Below, one piece after another: positions 32,268 through 40,222 of a stretch of DNA of 54,118 nucleotides (within the stretch, counting starts at the first letter, position 1; each line of letters opens with the position of its first letter). The DNA is from an uncultured Bacteroidales bacterium (GTDB taxonomy: Bacteria > Bacteroidota > Bacteroidia > Bacteroidales > UBA3824), in the NCBI GenBank assembly GCA_937877455.1, contig CALFIU010000051.1:1-54118 (forward strand), in the 5' to 3' direction. The translations under genes were made by a program, and so were the position numbers. The notes under the pieces are model-generated. The model saw nothing but the letters and a program-made list of their open reading frames with translations, was not told the DNA's origin and ran no database searches.

Positions 32268-35200
32268 TCAGTTGGTTTTAGAAAATTCGCGTCCTAATAT
32301 TAAACTTTTTTCTTCTTCCGACAATGGTTGAGGATTATTTCGTTTTAATTCGTTGTCGTAGTCGCGTATATTTGTGCGCCAATAGTGAATCATATTATCA
32401 TCTGTGAGTGCATAAAGTACACCTTGTTTGTTGAAATATAGATTTTTAACTTTTGAATTATTGAGGCTATGTTCTTCTATAAATAGAGGTTTTTCATTAA
32501 AATTGTTTGTATTTATTAACGAAATGCGTTTGTCTGCCGATGACATGGCGAGTATTCCTGTTTGTTGACAATATACGAGGTGTTCGAGTTTAGAATGGCT
32601 ACCGAGCATTTGGTCTTCTCGTGTGTTGGTTTTTGTATTGAGAAATTGTAGAGAGCCATCGCTAAAACATGCCGATATTAGATGTTTGTCGGGTATTGCG
32701 GCTAATGCAAAAGAACGTTCATCGCTTTTGTCAATTATTTTGTAGTCCATTGGACGGTTTTCTGTTGTAAAGTTCCAACGTGTTACAATACCTGTTATGC
32801 TAAGGGCAAATATCTCGTTGTCTGTGCAGTAAACGTCCGACATATTTCGATTTAATTTTTTTATGTCTATAGGGTAGCTTTTAACATCGTCAAGAGAGCG
32901 TGTTACTATAGTGCCGCGTTGGTATGCTAATACAACATAACGTTTGTCGGGCGTTATGCACGCGCTTTCTATAAAGTCTTTGTTGTCTTCTATTACTACT
33001 TTTTGTTCGTCGCGGTCGAGGTCCAAAAAACATGTTTTCTTGTCTTTTGTGCTATATACTATTTGGTGTGGACTTATAAAAATTGCTTTTTCGATAGGTG
33101 CTTTTGTGGCATATTTTTCTCTTGTTTCGCCCACTTGCCGTGCTTGGTAATCGTTGATGCTGTATTCTGTTATTCTAACAAATTGATCTATTACTATAAT
33201 ATGGTTTTGGTCGTCAACAGAAAATGCTTTTATACCGTCGGTTTTTATGTTGTTGACAGGGCTTATAAGTTCGTTTTTTTCAAGGGCAAATAGCACAGCA
33301 TCGTATAGTTCTGCGGTATTTTGGTTTACATTGTTTTTTTCGTTTAAGTCGTATGCTTCTTTTACAATGCGAAGGCTTAACTCTGCATTTTCTGCTTGAT
33401 TTCGTGCTTTTATGGCATATACGTTTGATATAGCAACGTTAAACATGTGTTTTGCAGAGTCGCGTGCTATTTCAGTGGCGGTTATTTGTGCTTCTATTTC
33501 TTTTTGTTTTTGTTCAAGTTCTATTCTTCGTTCATCGGCAAGTTCAAGATTTCGTTCAGCTTCGGCACGGGCAGCATCGGCTTCGGCTTTTGCGGCAAGT
33601 GCTTTTTTTCGTTCTATGTCGGCTTTGTTTCTTGCTATCATTGCTTCTCGTGCGCTTTCGAGAGCTCTTTCTGCTTGTACTTCTGCGTTTCGGCGTTCTT
33701 CGTCGGCTATGGCTCGGGCATCGTCTGCGTCTTGTTTTTGCTCTTTTGCCACAATGGTTTGCTTGTCGGCATATTCTTTTTGAATCATGGCGTTTTTTCG
33801 TTCGTCCATGGCCCAATATGAAAATCCTGCTAATCCTGCTATGAATACGAGCGCAAGTACGAGATATGTCTGTATGCGTCTTTTGCGTAGGCGTTCCTTG
33901 GCTTGTATTGCTGTTTCGCTCTGTTCAAGAAAGTTGATGCAATTTTCGTATTGAAACTTGGCGTATTTTAGTTTTTGGTTTTGTGTCTGTTTGCTATTGT
34001 CGTATTTTACAAACCAATATGGTGTTGGTCGGCATTTGTCGTACCAATTTTTAAAATATGAGTATGAACCCGAAGTGAGTAGATATTCGGGATTATTATC
34101 GCGGCTTATCCAACGTTGTAATTGGGAGTTAAAATCGTTGTAATCTTTGAGGTTTGCTTGTTCCTCTAAGTCCCATTGGCTAAGCATTTTCCAGTTTCTA
34201 ATGAGAGCTTCGTGGGTTACATCCAATACGGTGTCGCCGCTAATGTATTGTGTCTCAAGGTTTCCTTCTTCAGAAAACGGTCGTATAAGAGTGTTTTCTG
34301 GGGTTCGAAATATGTTTATAACTCCGCATACAGTGGCGTTAGTTATGTTGTCTTTGTTGATAATGCCAGTTATCTCTTTAAGTGTGCATCGGTTTCGTAC
34401 TTGTCTGTTGTTGTCTATTTTTGTTAGACTTTTGAATACAGTTTCTATTATTTCTTTGCTTTCTTGTCTTGTTATTGATTTTTCTGCCCAGTTGGCATTT
34501 TGCATAAAATAGTCGTATGCCGATTCGTACAATGTCCCAGCGTGTGTATTTAGTACGTTGTTGAGGTCTGGCTTTTCGTAATATTTTTTGCGGTAATCAG
34601 GAAGTGTTTCAAACCAATTGTCGAATATTTTTTGTTCTTCTGGTGATAAAACATCTTTGCTTATGCCTGCTATTTTGGCAAGATGGATAAGATCGAGTTG
34701 TTTTTCTCCATTTCCTGCCATTTTCCAAAGTAGGTTGAGTGCGTGTTGAAGTACAGGCAGTTGGTCGAAACCGCTGTTGAGGTTGTTAATAATTACTTCT
34801 GTTAGCCTTGTTGACACGCTACCGCCTGCGAGTGCTGCAGGTTCTTCTATTACTTGGCGTATTTCTGTACGTTTTAGTTGTGGTACAAAAAATTGGCTGT
34901 ATGCTATAAATTCTGGAAGGTTTTTAAACACTGTGCAGTTGCTTATATAGTCGCTACGCATTGTGAATATGACATATACGGGAAGATTTTTGGCAATAGA
35001 AATCCTTACTGTTTCTAATAGTAGATTTATTGCGGTGTAACTTTCGTCTGAAGGTTTGCCATCGTTGAAGTTGTCGCTATTAGTGAATACTTCCTCAAAT
35101 TGATCGGCTATTATAAGTAGGTTTTTGCCTTTGTTGGAGGTTTCTGTGTCTAACTCTCCTTTTATATAATGGCTTGAATTTATGTATATGTCTATAAGTG

Positions 35201-35546
35201 AAGAAAATCCTTTTCCAAGTTCTCTTAGAGTATTTTCGTAGTCGAGCCCCATTTCATTGGCTGTGCTTTCTGCCAAGCTTGCAAGTGGGTTTCGTTGTGG
35301 TTTAAAATCGCAAATAATCCAATTGTTGAATTTTGCTTTAAAAAATCCAGCTCTGATGTATGGAACTACTCCTGCATATACCATAGAAGATTTGCCATCG
35401 CCAGAGGCACCTGTTATAAACGCCATTTTGTTTTCTTCGAGGAGTTTCACTATTTGGCGTATGTGCAAGTCGCGACCTTTGAAGAAGATGCTTTCTTCTT
35501 CTGTAAAGGGTCTTAGACCAGGATATGGACAGATGCCGTTCTTCAT
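32268..35546 (-). CDS. Membrane-bound nSTAND1 NTPase with coiled coil and beta-propeller
   Basis: A 1092-residue signal-transduction NTPase. The N-terminus (CPYPGLRPFTEEESIFFKGR) and P-loop GASGDGKSS (46-54), Walker B LLIIADQFEEVF (143-154), TMRSDY and VTHEALIRNW (443-452) define an nSTAND1 module. After a basic stretch (RLRKRRIQ) follows one membrane helix (about 560-580), a coiled coil of about 115 residues (584-700, Glu/Ala/Arg-rich) and a propeller-like C-terminus with WD-type strands (about 735-1070). Basic residues before the helix place the NTPase in the cytoplasm and the coil and propeller in the periplasm. The start overlaps the previous stop as ATGA. STAND proteins assemble on ligand binding; the effector here is not known. 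Confidence 0.88.
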   Translation of the reverse strand: MKNGICPYPGLRPFTEEESIFFKGRDLHIRQIVKLLEENKMAFITGASGDGKSSMVYAGVVPYIRAGFFKAKFNNWIICDFKPQRNPLASLAESTANEMGLDYENTLRELGKGFSSLIDIYINSSHYIKGELDTETSNKGKNLLIIADQFEEVFTNSDNFNDGKPSDESYTAINLLLETVRISIAKNLPVYVIFTMRSDYISNCTVFKNLPEFIAYSQFFVPQLKRTEIRQVIEEPAALAGGSVSTRLTEVIINNLNSGFDQLPVLQHALNLLWKMAGNGEKQLDLIHLAKIAGISKDVLSPEEQKIFDNWFETLPDYRKKYYEKPDLNNVLNTHAGTLYESAYDYFMQNANWAEKSITRQESKEIIETVFKSLTKIDNNRQVRNRCTLKEITGIINKDNITNATVCGVINIFRTPENTLIRPFSEEGNLETQYISGDTVLDVTHEALIRNWKMLSQWDLEEQANLKDYNDFNSQLQRWISRDNNPEYLLTSGSYSYFKNWYDKCRPTPYWFVKYDNSKQTQNQKLKYAKFQYENCINFLEQSETAIQAKERLRKRRIQTYLVLALVFIAGLAGFSYWAMDERKNAMIQKEYADKQTIVAKEQKQDADDARAIADEERRNAEVQAERALESAREAMIARNKADIERKKALAAKAEADAARAEAERNLELADERRIELEQKQKEIEAQITATEIARDSAKHMFNVAISNVYAIKARNQAENAELSLRIVKEAYDLNEKNNVNQNTAELYDAVLFALEKNELISPVNNIKTDGIKAFSVDDQNHIIVIDQFVRITEYSINDYQARQVGETREKYATKAPIEKAIFISPHQIVYSTKDKKTCFLDLDRDEQKVVIEDNKDFIESACITPDKRYVVLAYQRGTIVTRSLDDVKSYPIDIKKLNRNMSDVYCTDNEIFALSITGIVTRWNFTTENRPMDYKIIDKSDERSFALAAIPDKHLISACFSDGSLQFLNTKTNTREDQMLGSHSKLEHLVYCQQTGILAMSSADKRISLINTNNFNEKPLFIEEHSLNNSKVKNLYFNKQGVLYALTDDNMIHYWRTNIRDYDNELKRNNPQPLSEEEKSLILGREFSKTN

Positions 35547-36409
35547 TTGGTTTGTGTTTTATCAAAAAGTATTTTTATGTCAAGCGGTATGCGTGTATAG
35601 TCGTCCACTACGCAATCTAATATGCCATCAAAAATTTTTAATTCTTCTTTTTTTGCGTGAGCTTCGTTTCCTACCACTATTATCGGTGTTTGCGAACTTC
35701 CTCCGCCTGTGTCTTTCCAAACTTGTCGTGCAAACGATACTGCCCAATCGGCAGCGTAATTGTAATAAACTACGCCCATTTTTGTGTTGGCCAATTGTTG
35801 GTTTATGTAGTCGTTATAATCTACGTTGTGGCTCATGCTTATGCCAAGTTTTATTATACTTTGCACATCTTGCAGCATGTTGGAAATATCTTCGGCAGTG
35901 TCGGCATCTATTTCGTTGTATAAGAAAAAGATGTCAGCATTTTTTAAATCGTTGCGTGCCGATTGTTTTACGTTCATAATTGTTCGGAGTTCTTCTACAA
36001 ATACTATTGGCGATGTTTTATCGCTGTAAACAGTATTTTCTACAATATCGCGTCGTATGTTGTTGATATAAGCGTTTACGTTGTAGATTTTTCCAATTGG
36101 ATTCCAAACAAACATTTTGTAGTCTTTGCTTCGTAGTTTTCGGGCCATACGATACTCTATTCCTGCCATGCTTTTGTAGCCGCTGCCGTCTGTGTCGTAT
36201 ATGTTGACGTTGCCGAGTATGTGTATGCTACAGTTGGCGGATTTCATTTTTGAAAATATGATATTTTCATCAGTTTCTCCGTCGCTTTGCAAAATTGTCA
36301 TACCAGCTTTTTCAAGCACTGTTCGTAGATTATATCTGTTTGATTCCACGTCGTTTGTGCCTGTTGCCAAATATACTTTTATTTGCTGGTTGTATAAATC
36401 AAAAAACAT
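35543..36409 (-). CDS. TIR-like double-domain protein
   Basis: The 288-residue cytosolic protein seems to contain two Rossmann-like modules. The first (about 9-150) has IKVYLATGTNDVESNRYNLR, a helix with RTVLEKAGMTIL, the strand NCSIHILG, and IEYRMARKLRSKDYKMFVWN, which resembles TIR domains. The second (about 155-285) begins ADIFFLYNEIDADTAEDISN and has INQQLANTKMGVVYYNYAAD and TPIIVVGNEA, again TIR-like. A very similar pair is found N-terminal or adjacent to nSTAND proteins in other bacteria. A catalytic Glu for NAD cleavage cannot be assigned with certainty, although E in IEYRMARKL is a candidate. It is the first gene of the operon and overlaps the nSTAND1 start by four bases. Confidence 0.65.
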   Translation of the reverse strand: MFFDLYNQQIKVYLATGTNDVESNRYNLRTVLEKAGMTILQSDGETDENIIFSKMKSANCSIHILGNVNIYDTDGSGYKSMAGIEYRMARKLRSKDYKMFVWNPIGKIYNVNAYINNIRRDIVENTVYSDKTSPIVFVEELRTIMNVKQSARNDLKNADIFFLYNEIDADTAEDISNMLQDVQSIIKLGISMSHNVDYNDYINQQLANTKMGVVYYNYAADWAVSFARQVWKDTGGGSSQTPIIVVGNEAHAKKEELKIFDGILDCVVDDYTRIPLDIKILFDKTQTK

Positions 36410-36501
36410 GTTTTTTTTGTTTTTCCTTGTTTCCTTAATTTTTTGATATTCAAATTATATACCAACTAAAAAAATGTACGTTTTTAAAATACAAATTTCT
36501 A

Positions 36502-36509
36502 CAAATATA
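36502..36509 (-). promoter_or_regulatory. Candidate -7 element of the TIR-nSTAND1 operon
   Basis: The minus strand reads TATATTTG, a full match to TAnnTTTG, 92 bases before the TIR-like start codon. The surroundings are so AT-rich that a chance match is possible. Confidence 0.35.
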
Positions 36510-36890
36510 AAGTATTTTTTACAATATAGCATTTTTTATAAGAAAAAACGATGTTAAAAAAATTAAAAATCCATTTATTACCTCAGTGTATATTTTTTAG
36601 AATGGTTTTTATGCTAATAATTAATTTATTTTATCATTTTGTGGTAATAAAATGTATATGATATTCTTTTTATATATCTTTTATTTTTGGTTTATGTGAA
36701 TAAAATTTAAATATTTATATTATTTTAATTTTATCGTATATAGTATTTTTATTATTTAAAATCTTATTGATTTTATTATCTAAAATTATTTTGATATAAT
36801 TTTTCTATTATATATATAAATCTTTTTTTTCTAAATTTATTTTTTCTTTATGAAAATTTATATTTCTTTTTCTTTTTTTAAAAAACTTTT

Positions 36891-36898
36891 TATCTTTG
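36891..36898 (+). promoter_or_regulatory. Candidate -7 element of the 36920 gene
   Basis: TATCTTTG, a full consensus match, lies 21 bases before the start codon; the upstream TTTG is absent but T-runs are present. It would also drive folB. Confidence 0.5.
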
Positions 36899-36919
36899 TA
36901 GCAAATAAATTATTAAAAT

Positions 36920-37396
36920 ATGGTAGAATCTTTTCCACAATATAGTGTGAAGGAACTTTATAGAGGTGTTCCCAAAAAACGTAAAGTTTATAATCCTGAC
37001 GGCACTTTTGTTGTAATAGAGGAATTACCAAATGAGCCAATTATAACAGGAATTAAAGTTTTTGACGATTTTATAACCGAACTTAGTAATGGTAATGGAA
37101 AAGCTGAAAAATTTTGCGAAGAATTAGGTGTACCGCAAGTTTATTTTTCTGGTTTAATATATATGCTTACAGGTTTGAATATGTCGGATTTTAAACTTGA
37201 GTATAAAAAATGTATTGTTGAGGATTATTTTACATATTGTTTGCCATCGTACAATGTTATGGATTTGGCGGCAAAGTTAGGTTGTACGTCGCATCATTTG
37301 GAATATCTTTGTAAAAAATGGTATAATCTTAGTGCGAGAGCTGCGAGAATCTATTTTGAAGAAAAAAATGATAAAAAAAATATTTTTATAGAGTAA
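36920..37396 (+). CDS. Protein of unknown function with a possible helix-turn-helix
   Basis: The 158-residue protein is not recognised. The first 45 residues are polar and strand-like (ELYRGVPKKRKVYNPDGTFV). From about 50 on it is helical, and YNVMDLAAKLGCTSHHLEYL with the following CKKWYNLSARAARIYF has the rhythm of an AraC-type helix-turn-helix. There is no signal or membrane segment. It lies 12 bases upstream of folB and has its own promoter box. A small regulator is the best guess, with modest confidence. Confidence 0.6.
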   Translation: MVESFPQYSVKELYRGVPKKRKVYNPDGTFVVIEELPNEPIITGIKVFDDFITELSNGNGKAEKFCEELGVPQVYFSGLIYMLTGLNMSDFKLEYKKCIVEDYFTYCLPSYNVMDLAAKLGCTSHHLEYLCKKWYNLSARAARIYFEEKNDKKNIFIE

Positions 37397-37408
37397 AAAT
37401 CGCGATAT

Positions 37409-37753
37409 ATGAATTTTTGTTTAAAAGATATGGAATTTATAGCTCCTATAGGCACTGATAATCATGAACGTCAAATTGGAGCTAAGTTTAAAGTAACAGT
37501 TGAATTTAGTGCAGATTGTATTAATGGGGCAGTTTCTGATGATTTGTCTCAAACAATTGATTATCAAGAAGTTTTTGATATTGTAAAAGCAGAAATGAAA
37601 AAAGAATGTCAATTGGTAGAAAATGCAGTATATAGAATATATAAGGCGTTAGAAAAACGCTATCCACGTCTTAATGCCTTAAAAGTGAGGTTGGCAAAAC
37701 AACGTCCACCTGTAAATGGCATTTTAACTGAGGCTATAATTGAGTTGCCATAA
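37409..37753 (+). CDS. folB: Dihydroneopterin aldolase
   Basis: The 114-residue protein has the FolB pattern: a conserved first strand (LKDMEFIAPIGTDNHERQIG), VTVEFSADC, SDDLSQTIDYQEVFDIVKAE with the tyrosine of the family, the VENAVYRIYKAL helix, and LKVRLAKQRPPVNGILTEAI at the end. FolB cleaves dihydroneopterin to 6-hydroxymethyl-dihydropterin in folate synthesis, in the cytoplasm. Length is standard. No other folate gene is adjacent. Confidence 0.88.
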   Translation: MNFCLKDMEFIAPIGTDNHERQIGAKFKVTVEFSADCINGAVSDDLSQTIDYQEVFDIVKAEMKKECQLVENAVYRIYKALEKRYPRLNALKVRLAKQRPPVNGILTEAIIELP

Positions 37754-37909
37754 AAATTGAACTTCACGTATTTTGTTTTCCATAGTAGGGTGGGGAAGTC
37801 CATTTGGGATAACCTCACCTGTTTTTTTAGTTCGATTTTGGATTTTTGGGGTAATTGCAAGGTAGATAAATAAAGTTGTAGTGTATTCAAAAAATAAAAC
37901 TAAATTTTT

Positions 37910-37943
37910 TTTGCAAAATATCCCAAAATTATTAGTATCTTTG
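37910..37943 (+). promoter_or_regulatory. Promoter of the GT5-like/DUF4270/glmS group
   Basis: TTTG (37910-37913) and TATCTTTG (37936-37943) are 22 bases apart, and the start codon is 39 bases beyond. The remaining 150 bases after folB show no gene. Confidence 0.6.
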
Positions 37944-37981
37944 CGGCATAAAAATTTTTGAGAAAAGAAAACGCCGTTTTT

Positions 37982-38863
37982 ATGGAAAAAAAGAAAATTT
38001 TATTTGTTTCGCAAGAAATAATGCCTTACCTTCCTGAAACCGAAATGTCGTATATAGGACGGTATCTTCCGCAGGGAATACAAGAAAATAAGCGCGAAAT
38101 AAGAGCATTTATGCCGCGTTATGGCACTGTTAACGAACGTAGAAACCAGTTGCACGAGGTTATAAGATTGTCTGGTATGAATATAATCATTGATGACACT
38201 GATCATTCGTTAATTATAAAGGTGGCAAGTATTCAGTCTGCAAGAATGCAAGTGTATTTTATCGACAATGATGATTTTTTTCATCGTAAGGGAGAGTTGC
38301 GCGACAAAGAAGGAAAATTTTATTCTGATAACGACGAACGCGCTATATTTTTTGCTCGTGGAGTTTTAGAAACCGTAAAAAAACTTCGTTGGCCACCAGA
38401 TCTTGTGCATTGTCATGGATGGATTACTTCGCTTGTGCCATTATACCTCAAAAATGCTTTTAAGGAAGATCCAATTTTTAGCAAGTCGAAGGTTGTTTAT
38501 AGTATTTATGATGATGGTTTTGATGATAAGTTTCCAGCCAATTTTGCAAAAAAACTTAAAGTTGACGGCGTAAATGATAAAGATTTGGAAGTGGTTAAAG
38601 ATCCAGATTTTGTTAATCTTTCAAAGTTGGCTATTAATATGTCGGACGCAGTGGTGCAAGGACATAAAGAAGTAAATAACCAAGTAAAGGATTATGCTAT
38701 TGCTTCTGGTAAACCTTTTTTAAATTACCAAACACGAGATACATACGTTGATGAGTATAACAAATTCTACGATTTGGTAATGTTGCAAGACCAACCCGCA
38801 GAACAGTTAGTAACAGAAAAGAAAAAAACGGCAAAAGAAAAAAAAGAAATTGTAGATGAATAG
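37982..38863 (+). CDS. Starch/glycogen synthase-like protein, N-terminal catalytic half only
   Basis: The 293-residue protein has the GT5 N-terminal domain: KILFVSQEIMPYLPETEMSY, FMPRYGTVNERRNQLHEV, YFIDNDDFFHRKGE, and DLVHCHGWITSLVPLYLKN. The second Rossmann domain that binds ADP-glucose in full-length glycogen synthases (about 480 residues) is absent; the tail is a Lys/Glu-rich stretch. Such half-length proteins are conserved in Bacteroidota and annotated as glycogen synthase without proof of activity. The ATG at 37982 (MEKKKILFVSQ) is preferred to the longer frame. It overlaps the DUF4270 gene by 8 bases. Confidence 0.85.
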   Translation: MEKKKILFVSQEIMPYLPETEMSYIGRYLPQGIQENKREIRAFMPRYGTVNERRNQLHEVIRLSGMNIIIDDTDHSLIIKVASIQSARMQVYFIDNDDFFHRKGELRDKEGKFYSDNDERAIFFARGVLETVKKLRWPPDLVHCHGWITSLVPLYLKNAFKEDPIFSKSKVVYSIYDDGFDDKFPANFAKKLKVDGVNDKDLEVVKDPDFVNLSKLAINMSDAVVQGHKEVNNQVKDYAIASGKPFLNYQTRDTYVDEYNKFYDLVMLQDQPAEQLVTEKKKTAKEKKEIVDE

Positions 38864-40181
38864 GTTAAGAATTTTTGCGGCGGCTGTTGCTATGTTGGCG
38901 ATGGGCTGCACAAACGATTCAGAGATGGGTGCGGATCTCGTGCCATCAACCGACAAACCGGGTATAATGGTGTTGGACACTATTACGGTAAAAACATATA
39001 TGATGCATGGCGATACCATTGATAGTGGTATGCAAAATGCTTTGTTGGTGGGTAAACTTGAAGACGATGTATTTGGAAAAAACTCTGCAAGTTTTGCTGC
39101 TCAGTTTTCTAATACATCATACGGCAAATTTCCAGATGGTGCTATTTGTGATAGTGTAGTGTTAACATTAGGCTTTTCTGGAAAAAAATATTATGGCGAT
39201 AGTACAAAAGTTACTTCTCTTGATGTATATAAAATAAATACTCCTATTTATGCCGACACAATTTATAAATGGGATTTTGATTTGTCAACAATAGTTAGTG
39301 ATAAAATTGGACAATCGCAATTTGTTCCTTCTGAATGTGATACAGCTATTTATTTTAATCTTGACCCAGCATACGGACAAGAAATAATAGAAGCCGTTCA
39401 AAACGAAACTTTTGAAGACGAAATTTATGGAATAGCAATAAAACCATCTGATGATAATCAAGGCAATTGCATTATAAAAACATATTACAACAGCGACGAA
39501 ACACAATATGTGGTTTATTATCATGTAGAGGGCGATGAAGAAAGTACAGGTGTAATTTTTTCTATAAGTCAATATTATGATGCGCGTTTCAATATGTTTG
39601 ATAACGATTTTTCTAATTCTGCTTTTGGAACTATACTTGATAACGAAAGTGATGATACAGAATTGCTTTATCTACAATGCATGGGAGGAACAAAAATTCG
39701 TATAGATATTCCGTATATCGAAAGTCTTAATAAAATAGACGGAAAGTATATAATGATTAGTCGCGCTCAACTTATTTGTCCGCTTGGCGATACAACGATG
39801 TCTGGTATAGATTACGATCCAATTCCCAATATTGTATGTCAGGGAGAGTTTAAAAGTTCGGGGTTAACTAAATATTTTAACGAATTTATATATACCACCA
39901 GCAGTAGTTACTATGATAGCGATGGTAATCTTGCTTATTATACATCTTCCACATTGAAATATATGTATTACGATGCCACAAATCATCAATATACCATAAA
40001 TCTTACGGCTCGAGTAGAAGATATGCTCGAAACGTATGCTAATGGAAAAATTCCTGATTATGATATATTTATCTATCCTGATGGTAGGGTGGCAGATTTT
40101 AGACGTAGCATTTTAAATTCGCCTACCAATTCATCTAATCCGATGAAATTGGTGTTGGAATATGTTGTTTACGACAAATAA
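38856..40181 (+). CDS. DUF4270 family lipoprotein
   Basis: The 441-residue protein has a lipoprotein signal with lipobox LAMGC (MNRLRIFAAAVAMLAMGC) and the DUF4270 start ADLVPSTDKPGIMVLDTITV, followed by the conserved LLVGKLEDDVFGKNSASFAA and a long beta-sheet-rich region ending PMKLVLEYVVYDK. The family is widespread in Bacteroidota and located at the outer membrane; function is unknown. Overlap with the GT5-like gene shows translational coupling, a gene order repeated in many Bacteroidota. Confidence 0.88.
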   Translation: MNRLRIFAAAVAMLAMGCTNDSEMGADLVPSTDKPGIMVLDTITVKTYMMHGDTIDSGMQNALLVGKLEDDVFGKNSASFAAQFSNTSYGKFPDGAICDSVVLTLGFSGKKYYGDSTKVTSLDVYKINTPIYADTIYKWDFDLSTIVSDKIGQSQFVPSECDTAIYFNLDPAYGQEIIEAVQNETFEDEIYGIAIKPSDDNQGNCIIKTYYNSDETQYVVYYHVEGDEESTGVIFSISQYYDARFNMFDNDFSNSAFGTILDNESDDTELLYLQCMGGTKIRIDIPYIESLNKIDGKYIMISRAQLICPLGDTTMSGIDYDPIPNIVCQGEFKSSGLTKYFNEFIYTTSSSYYDSDGNLAYYTSSTLKYMYYDATNHQYTINLTARVEDMLETYANGKIPDYDIFIYPDGRVADFRRSILNSPTNSSNPMKLVLEYVVYDK

Positions 40182-40222
40182 AATTAACTTTTTTTATAAA
40201 CCTAACAAACATACTAATAACT

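Larger units (their letters stand above)
36410..36919. other. Very AT-rich intergenic region of 510 bases between divergent genes
   Basis: No open frame of interest. It separates the nSTAND1 operon (minus) from the 36920 gene (plus) and must hold both promoters; see the two candidate -7 boxes. Most of it is A/T runs without clear inverted repeats. Confidence 0.8.

Noticed and set aside
33412..33844. Overlapping plus-strand frames of more than 120 codons inside the nSTAND1 gene
   Set aside because: They come from the Glu/Ala/Arg-rich coiled-coil codons read on the other strand and encode only Ser/Phe/Cys-rich sequence.
36410..36919. tRNA or small RNA gene in the long AT-rich gap
   Set aside because: No cloverleaf, GC-rich stem or terminator was seen.
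40182..40222. glmS ribozyme
   Set aside because: The gap before glmS is only 41 bases and AT-rich, too short for the ribozyme.
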